NCBI GenBank assembly: GCA_933228675.1
Contig: OW121740.1
Coordinates: 131,781,799 to 131,845,798, forward strand
From: Stomorhina lunata
Lineage: Eukaryota > Arthropoda > Insecta > Diptera > Rhiniidae
DNA: 64,000 nt
Direction: 5' to 3'
In this document: in pieces, positions 44,201 to 55,659 of the stretch
Position numbering within the stretch: position 1 is the first letter of the stretch
Layout: each line of letters opens with the position of its first letter
The notes under the pieces: generated by a model
Told to the model about the DNA's origin: nothing
The model's input: the letters and a program-made list of their open reading frames with translations, nothing else
The model's database searches: none
Position numbers and translations under genes: made by a program

Positions 44201-46450
44201 GTGTATAGAAATTGTTCAGGCATTTAGCAACAAAAAAGTATATTTATATTTATAAAACGTAAAATTATTAATGTAAAAAAAATAATAAATTTATACGAGT
44301 TGATATTTTATGAGCGCATTACCCTCAAATGCGTAAGTGTTATATGGTGAAGTTAGGCTCAGGAAAAAATTCTGTGTAAAAATTTTAGAGATCGAACAAA
44401 TTCGCTCTTTTGAACATGTTGCCAATGATTTTGTTGAAATAGTTCGCTCAGAAAAAAAATTTAAAGCCAAAACATTTTTTTTAAGCATACAATTTTTAAG
44501 AACATGTTGCCAGCAACATGTTGCAGAAAAAGCTTAATTAAGACATTCTATAAATAACAAAAAAATTAATTTTGGCCTTCAGAAAAATGGAAACACTGCA
44601 AAATACTTCAAAAAAATTTATAATGCGCAACATGTTGTTAAATACTACATGTTTCAAATATGTTATAAAGACTATTAACATTTTTTAATATTTTTATGTA
44701 ATGCTTTAAAGTAAATATCAGTGGAAAGACATACTCAATGTTTCAATATATGAATAAGAAAACACTGAATAATTTTGAAATTATGTTGCTGGAAAAATAA
44801 ATAATAAATAGGATAAAAGTTAATAATGTCAAAACTATGTTGCTAGCAACATGTTGTATATAAAATACCTTATTTCTTCTTTTTTTTGTGAAAGTCATAA
44901 AAATAACAAGTTAAATAGTATAAAAGTTAATAGGTCAAAATTATGTTGCAAAAGCATGTTGCCTGAAAAATATTTTATATTATTTTCGGAAACATATTAT
45001 TAAACCTCATCAAATTTTTACTTATTTTCGACATAAATAACATAATAGAAAAATTAGAATTATGTTGTTAGCAACATGTTGCAATTAAATTTTTTTTAAC
45101 ATAAACCTTTAAAAACATCTTTCAAAATACTATCATACTGTAATCTACATGACAAAGAGAACAACACAATAAAAGTTGCTAGCATGTTGCTTTAAAAATT
45201 TCTTGTTAAATGCTATCAAGCAAAAAATTTTAAATCTAAATTTAAATATTTTAGCAACATGTTACGTCAAACAAAATTTATCAAAATTATTCCACATTTT
45301 TAAAAACCAACAATAAATAGATTTCATATATAATTGAAAAGTTAAAAAATGTTGCGAGCAACATGTTGCTTTCAAAGTTTTGTGTGTGTAAATGAAATCG
45401 GCTATGGAATTGTAACTTTTTTTAAACAACAAAAACTAAGATTAATATACATTAGTATATTATACAAAGTATAAAGTAAAGTAGCTTTTTTTAATTTAGT
45501 TAAAATTTTGAATAGAAGTAGAAACATGATGCATTAAAAATAATTTTGCATTTTGAAAAGATTTCAACTAAACTTTTATAAGAATTATGAAATAATTTTA
45601 ACCATATTACAAAACAATAAAAAAGTTGCTGGCAATATGTTGCAGAAAAAAATTTTGGAATTTGGCACTTTGATGAAAAGATAACAATTTCTTATTAAAA
45701 CTACTTATTTTAATCATATAAGATAAATAAATCGAAAAATGTTGCTGGCAACATTTTGCACAAAAAAATTCTGTAATTTTTTAGAAAAATTATAAAACGT
45801 TTTCAATAAATACAAGTAAGATTATTATAAAACACTCAAGAAAATGTATCGAAAAATGTTGGTGGCAACATGGTGCAAAAAAAAATTTTTCTAATTTCTT
45901 AGAAAAATTATAAAATTTTTGCAATAAATATACGTAAGAATATTATAAAACACTCACAAAAATCTGGCAACATGTTGCAGAACAAAATTTTGCATTTTGA
46001 TGAAAAGATAGCAATTTCTTATTGAAACTTTCTATTTTCATCATATTACATTAAAGTAAGACAATTATGAAATCAATAGAAAAATGTTGCTGGCAACATG
46101 TTACAGCAAAAAATTTTTAATTTTTTAGAAAAATTAAAAATCTTATTCAATAAATATAAGAATATTATCAAACACTTAAAAAAATGTATCTGGCAACATG
46201 TTGCAGAAAAAAAAATTGTCATATTGCATTTTGATGGAAAGATAACAATTTCTTATTAAATCTACCTATTTTAGTCATATTACATTAAAGTAAGACAATT
46301 ATGAAGTTAATCGAAAAATGTTGCTGGCAACATGTTGCAGAAAAAATTTTGTAATTTCTAAGAAAAATTATAAAATTTTTTTAATATTATAAAATATACG
46401 TAAGAATATTATGAAACACTCAAAAAAATGTATCTGGCAACATGTTGCAG
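41280..46450. repeat. Palindrome cluster 4 (GCAACATGTTGC)
   Basis: About 13 exact copies plus many variants, for example near 41549, 41793, 42522, 43101, 43433, 43555, 44514, 45075, 45358, 45966, 46195, 46327 and 46436. Compound forms appear, such as GTTGCCAGCAACATGTTGCA near 44508 and ATGTTGCTGGCAACATGTTG near 46320, in which a half site abuts a full site. Two local tandem repeats are embedded (41420-42560 and 45620-46450). Confidence 0.92.
41410..42560. repeat. Degenerate ~240-370-bp tandem repeat in cluster 4
   Basis: The block AATGTTGCAGCAACATTTTA, TTTCTCCATTGGATTGAAAC, AATTTATACTAAGAAATGTA, TGAAATATCTAAAG and then CTGCAACATGTTGCAGAAAC recurs at about 41420, 41660, 42030 and 42405. The conserved order of half-palindrome (TGTTGCAGCAAC) and full palindrome argues for block duplication. 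Confidence 0.8.
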
Positions 46451-46455
46451 AAAAA
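45620..46455. repeat. ~110-130-bp tandem repeat with half plus full palindrome
   Basis: AAAATGTTGCTGGCAACATG or a variant recurs at about 45628, 45739, 45856, 45964, 46083, 46192, 46318 and 46433, followed each time by TTGCAGAAAAAAATTTT-like sequence and a TTAGAAAAATTATAAA stretch. Spacing is 107-126 bp. Confidence 0.82.
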
Positions 46456-46459
46456 TATT

Positions 46460-48710
46460 CTCAGTGAAATATTCATGATATTTCAAAATTATTAAAAAAA
46501 TCTTAAGCAAAACTTCAAAATAAATCACTTCCAAAGAAATTTTACTAAACTTTTCTCCCGAGTCTAAGCTAAGCCAAGCTGGAAAATGCAAAACGAAAGA
46601 AAATAAAACCTAATATCAAAACTTTAAATACGATCATGTTTATAAATTACATTTAATAAAATAACGCGCGCGCACCGTAAATGCATGCCGCAGACACACA
46701 AATAATAGGTGTCATCACCTTTTCCTATAAATACTAGAAATTATAATTGGTTTTTACGCTATTGCGAAAAAGCAAAGTCAACACAAAACCTCAGAGAAAT
46801 CACAATAATAATTTCAAACAATTTTTCTTTATGACAATTTAACTATTATAAATTTTCCCTTTACGCAAGAAAATAAGAAAATAAGGAACTAAGCGAAAGT
46901 TTGTAATTTTTTTTGGCTTAAACCCCCAGATTTTCTTAAATTTGGAGCTTTAAAATTCATATTTTTTTAATGTGTCATAAATTTTAACATAAATTCAACT
47001 GCCTACACTAAAATATTATTAGTTTTATTATTATGACAAATAGACCGTTATTTTTATTTAAATTATTATGCATAAATATATTTTAAAATTGGTTTGTGGA
47101 TCATATGTGTGTGAGGTTTAAGAGAGATTTGCTTCTTCTGAGACCAGGCTTTGGTTTCATCTTTATTTAGTTTTGATTTGTTTTTTGTTTTTGCTGAGAC
47201 GAGATTGGTTTAAATTAAGCCTTGGAAAAGTTCAATTAACTTAAATAAAAAATTGTTTAACTAATCAAATCATTAAGTGTTGGCTGAGTTTATTTAAATT
47301 ATGCACTTCAAGAAATTCAACTTAAAACAAGATTCATTAACTTAAAATGGCTCTTCAACTAATTTCAAGGAAATTGAAAATTTTTAAATACGTTATAGTT
47401 TTAACGAGCAATTTTTAATAAACATTGAAAAAAAATAATTAAAAAATTTTCCTGTCAACGGAAATTGTAATGATTTGCTAAAAATGCTGTTAAAAAGATT
47501 TTCTCACACATTTTTTTCTAACAAAATTTCAATATTTTTGAAAAATATCAATAATCTATACCACATGCTCAAAACAAGTGTTGATAATGTCAATGATATG
47601 TTGAAAGTAAAATGTGCAACATTTAAAGTTGCCAACACAACATGTGCAGCAAAATGTCAAACTTACAAAAAAGAATTTAGATTTCTAAAATTCCTTGATT
47701 TTTTTCTTTTAAGAGAAGTATTAAAAAAACAAGTGTGAAATTGAAATTGTTAAAAAATTCAAATCATTCATAACTGCCCCCATATGGTAAGGAATAGTAC
47801 TCAAAAATAAATGTCTTTTTGAATTGGCGCCATTTGAGAAAAATTTATTTAAGAAGAAAGAAAAATGTTGATCTAGGAAATGAAATTTAAAATGAATCTG
47901 AAATTTGTTTTATGACAGAAAAAATATTTAAAAGAAGTCAAGATTTTTTATTAGAGAAATGATCTTCATTTGAAATGAAGTAACTTTTCTACAAATCCCT
48001 TAAGGAGGTTAGTGTAAAGGTTGTAGCATACGCAAAAATATCAGTCGGTAGAATGTTTTTGAGTAATATTAGAGATATGCTCCTCTATACAATATATTTC
48101 AAAAACATATGTGTAGCATACTTTTGGGATAATCTAAATAAATTATAATTTATAAGGTTCACTACATTATAACTTGATTATCAAAAGTTTCGAGACAGTA
48201 AAATAAAATAATTTAAACTAAATGTTTTGGCAAACAACCGGATATGCTTAGATATCAATATTTTATTAAACTTTATGCAAACTAAATTATTTTGAAAATC
48301 CCTAAGGTATGTTACACAATATTTGCTTAAAAGTCTGAGTTTTCAATAGATATCGAATGCGGCGATTTGGTCTCTGGTAAAAGACTTTTCACATTGATGG
48401 CTCTTAATTAGCTAGTATTCTTTGAGGTCTACTCTTAAGAACCAGATCTTCATATCGCATGAAGGCTTTCGGATAAGTCCCAAATTCCAGACGTTAAGGA
48501 GATATTGTAATGACTGCGCAATTTTCGGGTTAAATGTATTCTTGAATATTCAAGCTTCTACTAAGTCACTGAGTTTTGTCTTTCTTAATTTAAGATCAGA
48601 GTTGGCTCTGTATCTATCTTATCTGTGGGTCTGCAGACTTGGGATTATATTACAAAGCCAATTGCGAGAAAAGTGATATTCAATTTAAATTTGTCGATAG
48701 AAAAGTGATA
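46460..48710. other. Unassigned stretch, no gene recognised
   Basis: Contains a short GCGCGCGCACC patch at about 46666 and a small dyad AGGTGTCATCACCT at about 46707-46720. The block at about 48340-48670 is less AT-rich than its surroundings and has an open frame at 48422-48676 with no recognisable domain; it may be an old transposon piece. The frame at 47475-47738 is also unsupported. Confidence 0.5.
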
Positions 48711-51300
48711 TTGATCAAACTTTGCTTTAAGAAAAAAATTTTATTTAACTTTTCTATTCAAATTTTCTATATAAAAGTGATCTTCATTCATATTTTCTAT
48801 ATAATATACAAGTGATCTTCACTTAATTTTTTATATAAAAGTGATCTTCATTCAAATTTTCTTTATAAATGTGATATTTATTTAACTTTTCTATAGAAAA
48901 GTGATCTTTATTCATATGTTCTATATTAAAGTGATCTTTATTTAAATTTTATATCTAAAAGTGATCTTTATTCAACTTTTTTTTATAGAAAAGTGATCTT
49001 CACTTAAATTTTGTATGTAAAAGTGTAAGTGATCTTCATTCAAATTTTCTATAGAGAAGTGATCTTAATTAAAATTTTCTATATAAAAGTGATTTTCATT
49101 CAAATTTTCTTTATAAATGTGATCTTCATTCAACTTTTTTACATAAAAGTGGTCTTCATTTAAATTTTCAATATAAAAGTGATCTTCATTCATATTTTCT
49201 ATAGAAAAGTAATCTACATTCAACTTTTCTATAATTCAATTTTTTTTATAGAAAAGTGATCTTCATTCAAATTTTCTATATAAAAGTGATCTTCATTCAT
49301 ATTCTCTAAAAAAAAGTGATCTACAATGAACTTAAAAAAAGTTATCTTCATTAAATTTTTCTATATAAAAGTGATCTTCATTCATATTTTCTATATTAAA
49401 GTAATCTTGATTTAGCTTTTCTATTAAAAAGTGACTTTCATTGAAGTTTTCTATAGAAAAGTGATCTTTATTCAATTTTTCTATATAAAAGTGATCTTCT
49501 TTTAACCTTTCTATAGAATAGTGATCTTCATTCAACTTTTCTATAAAAAAGTGATTTTCATTGAACTTTTCTATAGAAAAGTGACCTTCATTGAAATTTT
49601 ATATATAAAAGTGTTCATTATTCAACTTTTCTATAGAAAAGTGAACTACGTTGAACTTTTCTATTAAAAAGTGAACATCATTCAATTTTTTTTTATATAA
49701 AAGTGATCTTTCTTCAACCTATTTATAGAAAAGTGATCCATTCAAATTTTCTACAAGAAAGGGATGTTCATTCAATTTTTCTATAAAAAAGTAATTTTCA
49801 TTGAATTTTTCTATAGAAAAGTGATCTCCATTCAAATTTTCTATATAAAAGTGATCTTCATTCAACTTTTCTATAGAAAAATTATCTTCTTTAAACTTCT
49901 TTTATTAAAAAGTGATCTTCATTCAAATTTTCTATATAAAAGTGATCTGCATTCAAATTTTCTATATAAAAGTGATCTTTATTCATATTTTATATAAAAA
50001 AGTGATTTTCATTAAACTTTTTTATAGAGAAATGATCTCCATTTAAATGTTTTATATAAAAGTGATCTTCATTCAACTTTTTTATAGAAAAGTTATCTTC
50101 GTTGAACTTTTCTATTAAAAAGTGTTCTTTATTAAAATTTTCTAAAAAAAAGTGATCTTCTTTCAACCTTTCTTAGAAAAGTGATCTTCATTCAACTTTT
50201 CTATATAAAAGTGATCTTTATTCAACTTTTCTATAGAAAAGTGATCTTTATTTAAATTTCCTATATAAAAGTGATCTTCATTTAAATTTTTTAAAGAAAA
50301 GTGATCTTAATTATACTTTTCTATATTAAAATGATCTGCGTTAAGCTTTTCCATAGAAAAATCTTGATTAAAAATTTAAATTGAAAAATGATTTGCATTC
50401 AACATTTCTATATAAATGTGATCTTGATGAAATTTTTCTATAGAAAAGTGATCTCGATTAAACTTTTCTATAGAAAAGTGATCTTTGTTGATCTTTTTAA
50501 TATAAAAATTATCATTGTTAAACACCTTTATAATAAAAACAAACTGATCTTCATTGTCATTAATAAACATTTTTCATTAAAAAGTTATATTCAATATTTT
50601 TCTTTTGTAGAAAACTGATCTTCATTAAACTTAAGCAAATTTTATATAGATAAGTAATAGAAAATAGAGTACTTTTTCAATTAAAGAAGAAAGTGATCCT
50701 TTTTTAAAATAGAACAACTTGCAAATGAAGCCGTTTTTCTTGATCTATACGCAATAATTAAAAAAATGGTAATGGCAAAATGATTATCATTAGAATTAAA
50801 AAAAAATTATATGATCTTCATTCCAAATGATCTTCATACCACATTAAAATACGATTTTCGTTCCAAATAGAAGAAATTTAATGTTCTAGAAAAGTGATCT
50901 TTACTAAAATTCTTTATTAGAATCCACTTTTCTACGATCTTTATTCCATATGATACAATGTTTCTCTGATCTTCATTTCTAATGCAGCTACCGGTTCAGA
51001 GAAAAGTGTTCTTCATTAAAATGAAAAGTGATCTTTATTAGTTTTCTAATTAAAAGTAATCTTTATTCAAATCTAGATTTTAAGTAGAGGAATTTTTATA
51101 CAATCTTAATTTCAAATGAAGCAATAGTCTAATAAAAAAGAGATTCTAATTAGAGAATATCAAACTTAAAAAAAAATGTCAAGATCTATAAAGTGATATT
51201 CATAATTTTCTGTAGAAAAGTGATCTTTTTTTAAACCATCGCTCTTAATTGAGGAACTTTATGACGATCTTCATTTCAAATGAAGCAACTGTTTAATAAA
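48711..51300. repeat. 30-bp minisatellite array (family H)
   Basis: About 80 diverged units of 30 bp: GTGATCTTCATTCAAATTTT followed by CTATATAAAA or CTATAGAAAA. It is the most diverged of the large arrays. After about 50640 only scattered GTGATCTTCATT words remain. The same words recur on the far side of the transposon at 51310 (for example about 52280 and 52388), so the transposon landed inside the decayed array. The open frames at 49332-49535, 49764-49997 and 50376-50618 are translated repeat. Confidence 0.94.
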
Positions 51301-51309
51301 AAGTAATTA

Positions 51310-52110
51310 TACCCTTCACCACCATAGGTGGAAAGGGTATTATAAGTTTGTGCTGATGTTTGTAACGCATAGAAATATTTGTCTTAGACCCACCTTTTAG
51401 TATACCAATATGCTTAGAATCACTTTCTGAGTCGATTTAGCGATGTCCGTCCGTCCGTCTGGCTGGCTGGATGGCTGGCTGGACCCCCATGTAAACCTTG
51501 TAATCAAACTACAGGTCGCAATTCTAAAGATAATTTGATGAAATTTGGCACAGATCATTTTTTTGATAATGAGACCATGGCTATTGAAATTGGTCAAAAT
51601 CGGTCCATTATTTATGGTACCTCCCATAGATCCCACTTCCCGGCTATATTGGCCACAAATATCAATATTTTTTCATGAAATTTAAAACAAATACTGCTTA
51701 TGTAAACTTAAATCACTGTACCAAATTTCATTGAAATCGGTCCACATTTGACCATAGCTCCCATACAAATTCTTCTTTAAAAACGCACTAAATGAGACAA
51801 AAAATCACTAAAACGCTCGTAAATCTAAAGATAATGAAAATTTTGAGTCTATTTTTTGCATACATAATTTTTGTAACAACTGTAATCAATCTGCCAAATT
51901 TCGAGATAATCGGTCCACATTTGACCCTAGCTCTCATATAAGTCCAAATGACGGAAACAGGTTGAATATATAAGTTTTGAGAAAATGTTTGTATGGTGGC
52001 AAAATTTAGCAAATATTTGTCTTTACACAGGAAAAATAACACCTTTGACCTTAGTGGTGAAGGGTATCGTATGGTCGGCTTGACCGACTATAGCGCTTTC
52101 TTACTTGTTT
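51310..52110. mobile_element. Mini-me/DINE-like non-autonomous transposon with (GTCY)n-type core
   Basis: This is about 800 bp of distinctly different composition. The left end has a hairpin (ACCCTTCACC, then GGTGGAAAGGGT). TACCCTTCACCAC at 51310-51322 is the inverse of GTGGTGAAGGGTA at 52054-52066, apart from one terminal position. Internally GAGTCGATTTAGCGATGTCC is followed by GTCC/GGCT tetranucleotide runs (about 51447-51482), the hallmark of dipteran mini-me-type elements. Three degenerate copies of ATCGGTCCACATTTGACC-like sequence follow at about 51598, 51735 and 51910. The right end has a hairpin GTCGG-CTTGA-CCGAC (52074-52088), then GCGCTTTCTTACTTG. No coding capacity; the open frames inside are spurious. 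Exact termini and class are uncertain. Confidence 0.82.
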
Positions 52111-52513
52111 TAATTAAGACTTTTGACAAGAAACTTGTAACTTTTCTATGATTTTCATTTCAAATAGAACAACTAACTGATCCCCAGAGATTATTATTAG
52201 AATAGTGAACAAAACACTTCAAAAATAGAAACTTAATCTATCTTAGACTAAAATGAGTAACTTTATTATAGAAAAGTGATCTTCGTTTCAAACATAACAT
52301 ATTTTCTTTAGAAAACCGATCTTTCCTAAAATGAAAAAAATATTAAAGAAAGAAGATTTTTATCTTATATATACATTTTTCTTAAAAACTAAAGTGATCT
52401 TCATAAAAATATTAAAAGTTGTCTTTAACCAACGAGGATCACTTAAATTTACTGCCCTGTTCCATTACTGGATCAGGTATAAAATATGTTTTAAACTTAG
52501 TTAGGAGACTTAC
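52111..52513. other. Decayed satellite H remnant and start of minus-strand intron
   Basis: Scattered GTGATCTTC words show this is the far side of array H. From 52513 downward on the minus strand it is intronic sequence of the gene whose exon lies at 52514-53391 (donor GTAAGT at 52513-52508). Confidence 0.6.
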
Positions 52514-53391
52514 CTTAACACGTTCTAGATATTCTTGTAACTCAAAATATGGATCATCATCTTCGTCACCTTCCAATGGTAAATTGGACAAATTGAGTGC
52601 TAAATCCAAATTATCCAAAGCAGCTAATTTATTACGGTTAGTCGTTGTCGTCGTCGTCGCCTTTTCATTACTGCAACTTCGAGCTACTTTTGCTAACCCT
52701 GATGCAGTTGAAAAGTTGTTACTTTTATCAATTGATGTGTCATTTGGCTGCTTATAAGCAGACGTCATGGACGACGATGATGTGGATGATGATGGTTGTG
52801 TCTTGGCATTACTTAAGATATTTTGCTGTTTATCAAGTGTCATGGTATTTGTTGCTGCTACGGATGATGACGATGTTGTTGTTGTTGCCGTTGTCTCTTT
52901 ATTGCTTCCGTATTTATTGGCAGCATTATGATTTGTAAGACTTTGACTGCAACGTGGTATAGTGGCAGCTGAACCAGGTTTTGAGGATTTTAATAATGAT
53001 GTTGCAGACATAGACATAGAAGATGGTGACGTTGTCGCTGATAATGTTGATGATGGTGACGATGTTGCTGTTGTTGTTGTTGTTGCTGCTGCTGATGATG
53101 ATGATTTGTGGTTTAAACTGTCATTTGTGTCATCTTTTAATTCAGCTGAGGTTTGGCTGCTGCTGTTGCTGCCATCCAATTCATCGTTTGAAAATTGAGA
53201 TTTTTCTTTAGCATTAACTAATTTCTGACACATGTTGTTGCTAGAATTATTGTTATTGTTATTATTATTGCTATTGATAATTACAGGCTGTTGACATGTC
53301 ATGTTTTGTGTTATTAATTTCATAGGTTTATTGCACTGGTTTTTGTGTTTAATAAAATTGTCATGTTGCTGTTGTTGTTTGTGTGTTTGTT
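52514..53391 (-). CDS. Internal coding exon of an unidentified Ser/Thr/Asn-rich protein
   Basis: An 878-nt exon on the minus strand. The acceptor CTCTATCTCTTTACAG| ends at 53392 and has a good pyrimidine tract. The frame is open from the first base: two bases finish a split codon, then QTHKQQQQHDNFIKH and onward. The first in-frame Met is at 53323, so it need not be a start. The donor GTTAAG|GTAAGT cuts after Lys, phase 0. It encodes about 292 residues. Most is low-complexity Ser/Thr/Asn sequence with poly-Asn, poly-Thr and poly-Ser tracts, probably disordered. The last ~40 residues are different: NLDLALNLSNLPLEGDEDDD then PYFELQEYLERVK, an acidic linker into a predicted helix that likely continues into a folded domain in the next exon. 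I do not recognise the family. Downstream exons would lie at lower coordinates, but none is visible. Confidence 0.8.
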
Positions 53392-53760
53392 CTGTAAAGA
53401 GATAGAGATGGAAATAAATGGATTTAGTGAATAAATATGAATATTGAAAAAAAAATAAAATAAAATCAATTTGGTTTTAAGTATTTTTTTCCATCTATTT
53501 CTTAAAGTCATTTATTTATCTAAAAAACATGTCAGTTAATAATTTAGTTTTTTAAATTTTTTGCTGTTGGTGGTTATTGTTGTTACTGCTAATATTATAT
53601 TTTATAATCACGTTTTTGCGCTTTTCATTTACAATTGTCGCAATTACTGAAGTATTGTTGTACAAAAGAGTGGAAAAATTAACCCTTTTGGGGGTGGAAT
53701 ATATTATTAGTTTCCAGATACTGCGAAAAAACGAGTTTCTATATAAACAATGTACAAAAA
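53392..53760 (-). other. Intron upstream of the minus-strand exon
   Basis: AT-rich and single-copy-looking, ending at the acceptor at 53393-53392. No upstream exon of the minus-strand gene was found from here to 64000. Confidence 0.5.
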
Positions 53761-54900
53761 ATCCTTAGCAACATGTTGCTCAACATTCAGACAATTTAAC
53801 ACTAATAAGAACTTATACCAAATTAATGTATTTTTAAAATATGTTGTTTAATTTTGAGCTTGACATCAAATGTATATACATATAATTTTCCTTAGCAACA
53901 TGTTGGCAACATTCTTTAAATGCTTACATAGATTGTTAAACAACATTGAGATATTGCAAAAAAAAAAAGATTTTTCTATATGAACTATATACAAAATTCC
54001 TTAGCAACATGTTGCTCTGCACAAAGGCTAATTATAAATTTATAAGAATTTTTAACAAATCAATGTTGTAAGATTTTAAGTTTGACATCAAATGTATATA
54101 CATATAACATTACTTAGCAACATGTTGCCAACATTTTTTAAGTTCTTTTGTTATATATATTGTTAAACAACATTGAGATACTGCGAAAAAAAATGTTCTT
54201 TATGAACTATGTGAAAAAATCCTTAGCAACATGTTGCTCAGCACTAAGACTAATTGTAAACTTATAAGAATTTTTACCAAATCAATGTTGTAAGATTTTA
54301 AGCTTGATATCAAATGTATATACATATAACATTCCTTAGCAACATGTTGCCAAATTTTTTTAATTCTTTTATTACATAGATTGTTAAAAAACATTGGGAT
54401 ATTGAGAAAAAAAAGATTTTCCTATATGAACTATGTGAAAAAATCCTTAGCAACATGTTGCTAAACATTAAGACTAATTGTAAACTTCAAAAATTATTAC
54501 CAAATTAATGTTGTTTGAAATATCTAGTTGATTCCAGCTTGTCATTAAATATTTATACATATAACATTAGTTAGCAATATGTTGCTAAAATATTTTTAAA
54601 TACTTTCATTATATAGAAAGTTCAACAACATTGAAACACCGCCATAAAATGATTTTTCTACACGAACTATGAAAAAGAATCCTTAGCAACATGTTGCTCA
54701 ACATTTGGATAAACTTTAGACTTATAAGAACTTTAAGAATATTAAAGTTGTTGACAAAATGTTGTCTAATTTTAAGTTTGACACCAAATGTATATATAAA
54801 ATTTCTTAGCAACATGTTTCTAAAATGTTGAAAAATTGTTTCAATATATTGGGGAAAAAACTTTTTTCTTTATGAACTATATAAAAAATCCTTAACAGCA
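53735..54900. repeat. ~225-235-bp tandem repeat, two palindromes per unit
   Basis: About five units. Each has a TCCTTAGCAACATGTTGCTC start (about 53763, 53998, 54222, 54445, 54679), AATCAATGTTG, GACATCAAATGTATATACAT, CTTAGCAACATGTTGCCAAC (about 53892 as a variant, 54114, 54337, 54570, 54807), and TTGTTAAACAACATTGAGAT with TGCGAAAAA. The palindrome alternates between flanks ending CTC/CTA and CCAA. Confidence 0.88.
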
Positions 54901-55659
54901 TGTTGCTCAACATTGAGATACTATGAAAAAAAAAAAAATTTGTTGCTCAACATTGAGAAAATTTTAAAATTTATATGTTAAATGCCTTAACAACATTTTG
55001 CTAAAATGTTTGTAAATACTTTGTTAAGATATAACAAAACTTTTATAGCATACATTTTAACAACCTGTATTCCTAGCAACATGTTGCTTCTATAACTTAA
55101 TATGGCCGTAATAGCTCAAGCATTTTCTTTCATGTTGCTTTAAAGTAAAATATCACAAAATATTTTACAAACGAATCCAGCCAATAAACTTGAATAAATC
55201 ACAGAATTCTTAAGAATTTCAGCAACATATTTAGATACATGTTGCTATCACTAAACATCTCTCATTAAAATGTCTGTAAGTAAAAAATTTAGAAAATTGT
55301 ATAATTACAAAAATAAAAATAGGCAGAAACTGAAATTAAACAATGAAAAATTAATAGCAACTTGTTGCGTTAAGCAAAATAAGATGGTTTTAAATGAAAC
55401 GTAATGTTTACAGCAACATTTATAAATTAAAAAAATGTATAAAAGAATTCTAGTGCACAAATATCACCTTATTAAAAGGAACTTAACAAAAATCTTAAGA
55501 CATTGATGTGACACTTATAAGGAATGAAGTATCATGTTGGTAAATAGAAACATGTTTTCACGTATTTCAAGAACGTTAGTAACAATTTAGCAAATGAAAA
55601 TATCACTAGAAACATGTTATATATATCTGTATTTAAATTAAGATATTATCAAAATAAAA

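Noticed and set aside
44291..44537. Short open frames containing QHVA in the palindrome clusters
   Set aside because: QHVA and CCQ-type residues are simply the palindrome translated; no other coding evidence.
48422..48676. 84-residue frame in a less AT-rich block
   Set aside because: No recognisable domain, poor start context and no splice logic; kept only as a possible old transposon fragment.
49332..50618. Repeat-rich open frames in satellite H (EDHFYIEKLN-type)
   Set aside because: Translated 30-bp minisatellite; no start context, domain or conservation signal.
51397..52042. Minus-strand open frames of 79 and 84 residues
   Set aside because: They lie inside the mini-me-like element, which is non-coding in other flies.
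52645..53211. Plus-strand open frames opposite the minus-strand exon
   Set aside because: Low-complexity shadows of the Ser/Thr/Asn codon repeats; the minus strand has the splice sites and the sensible protein.
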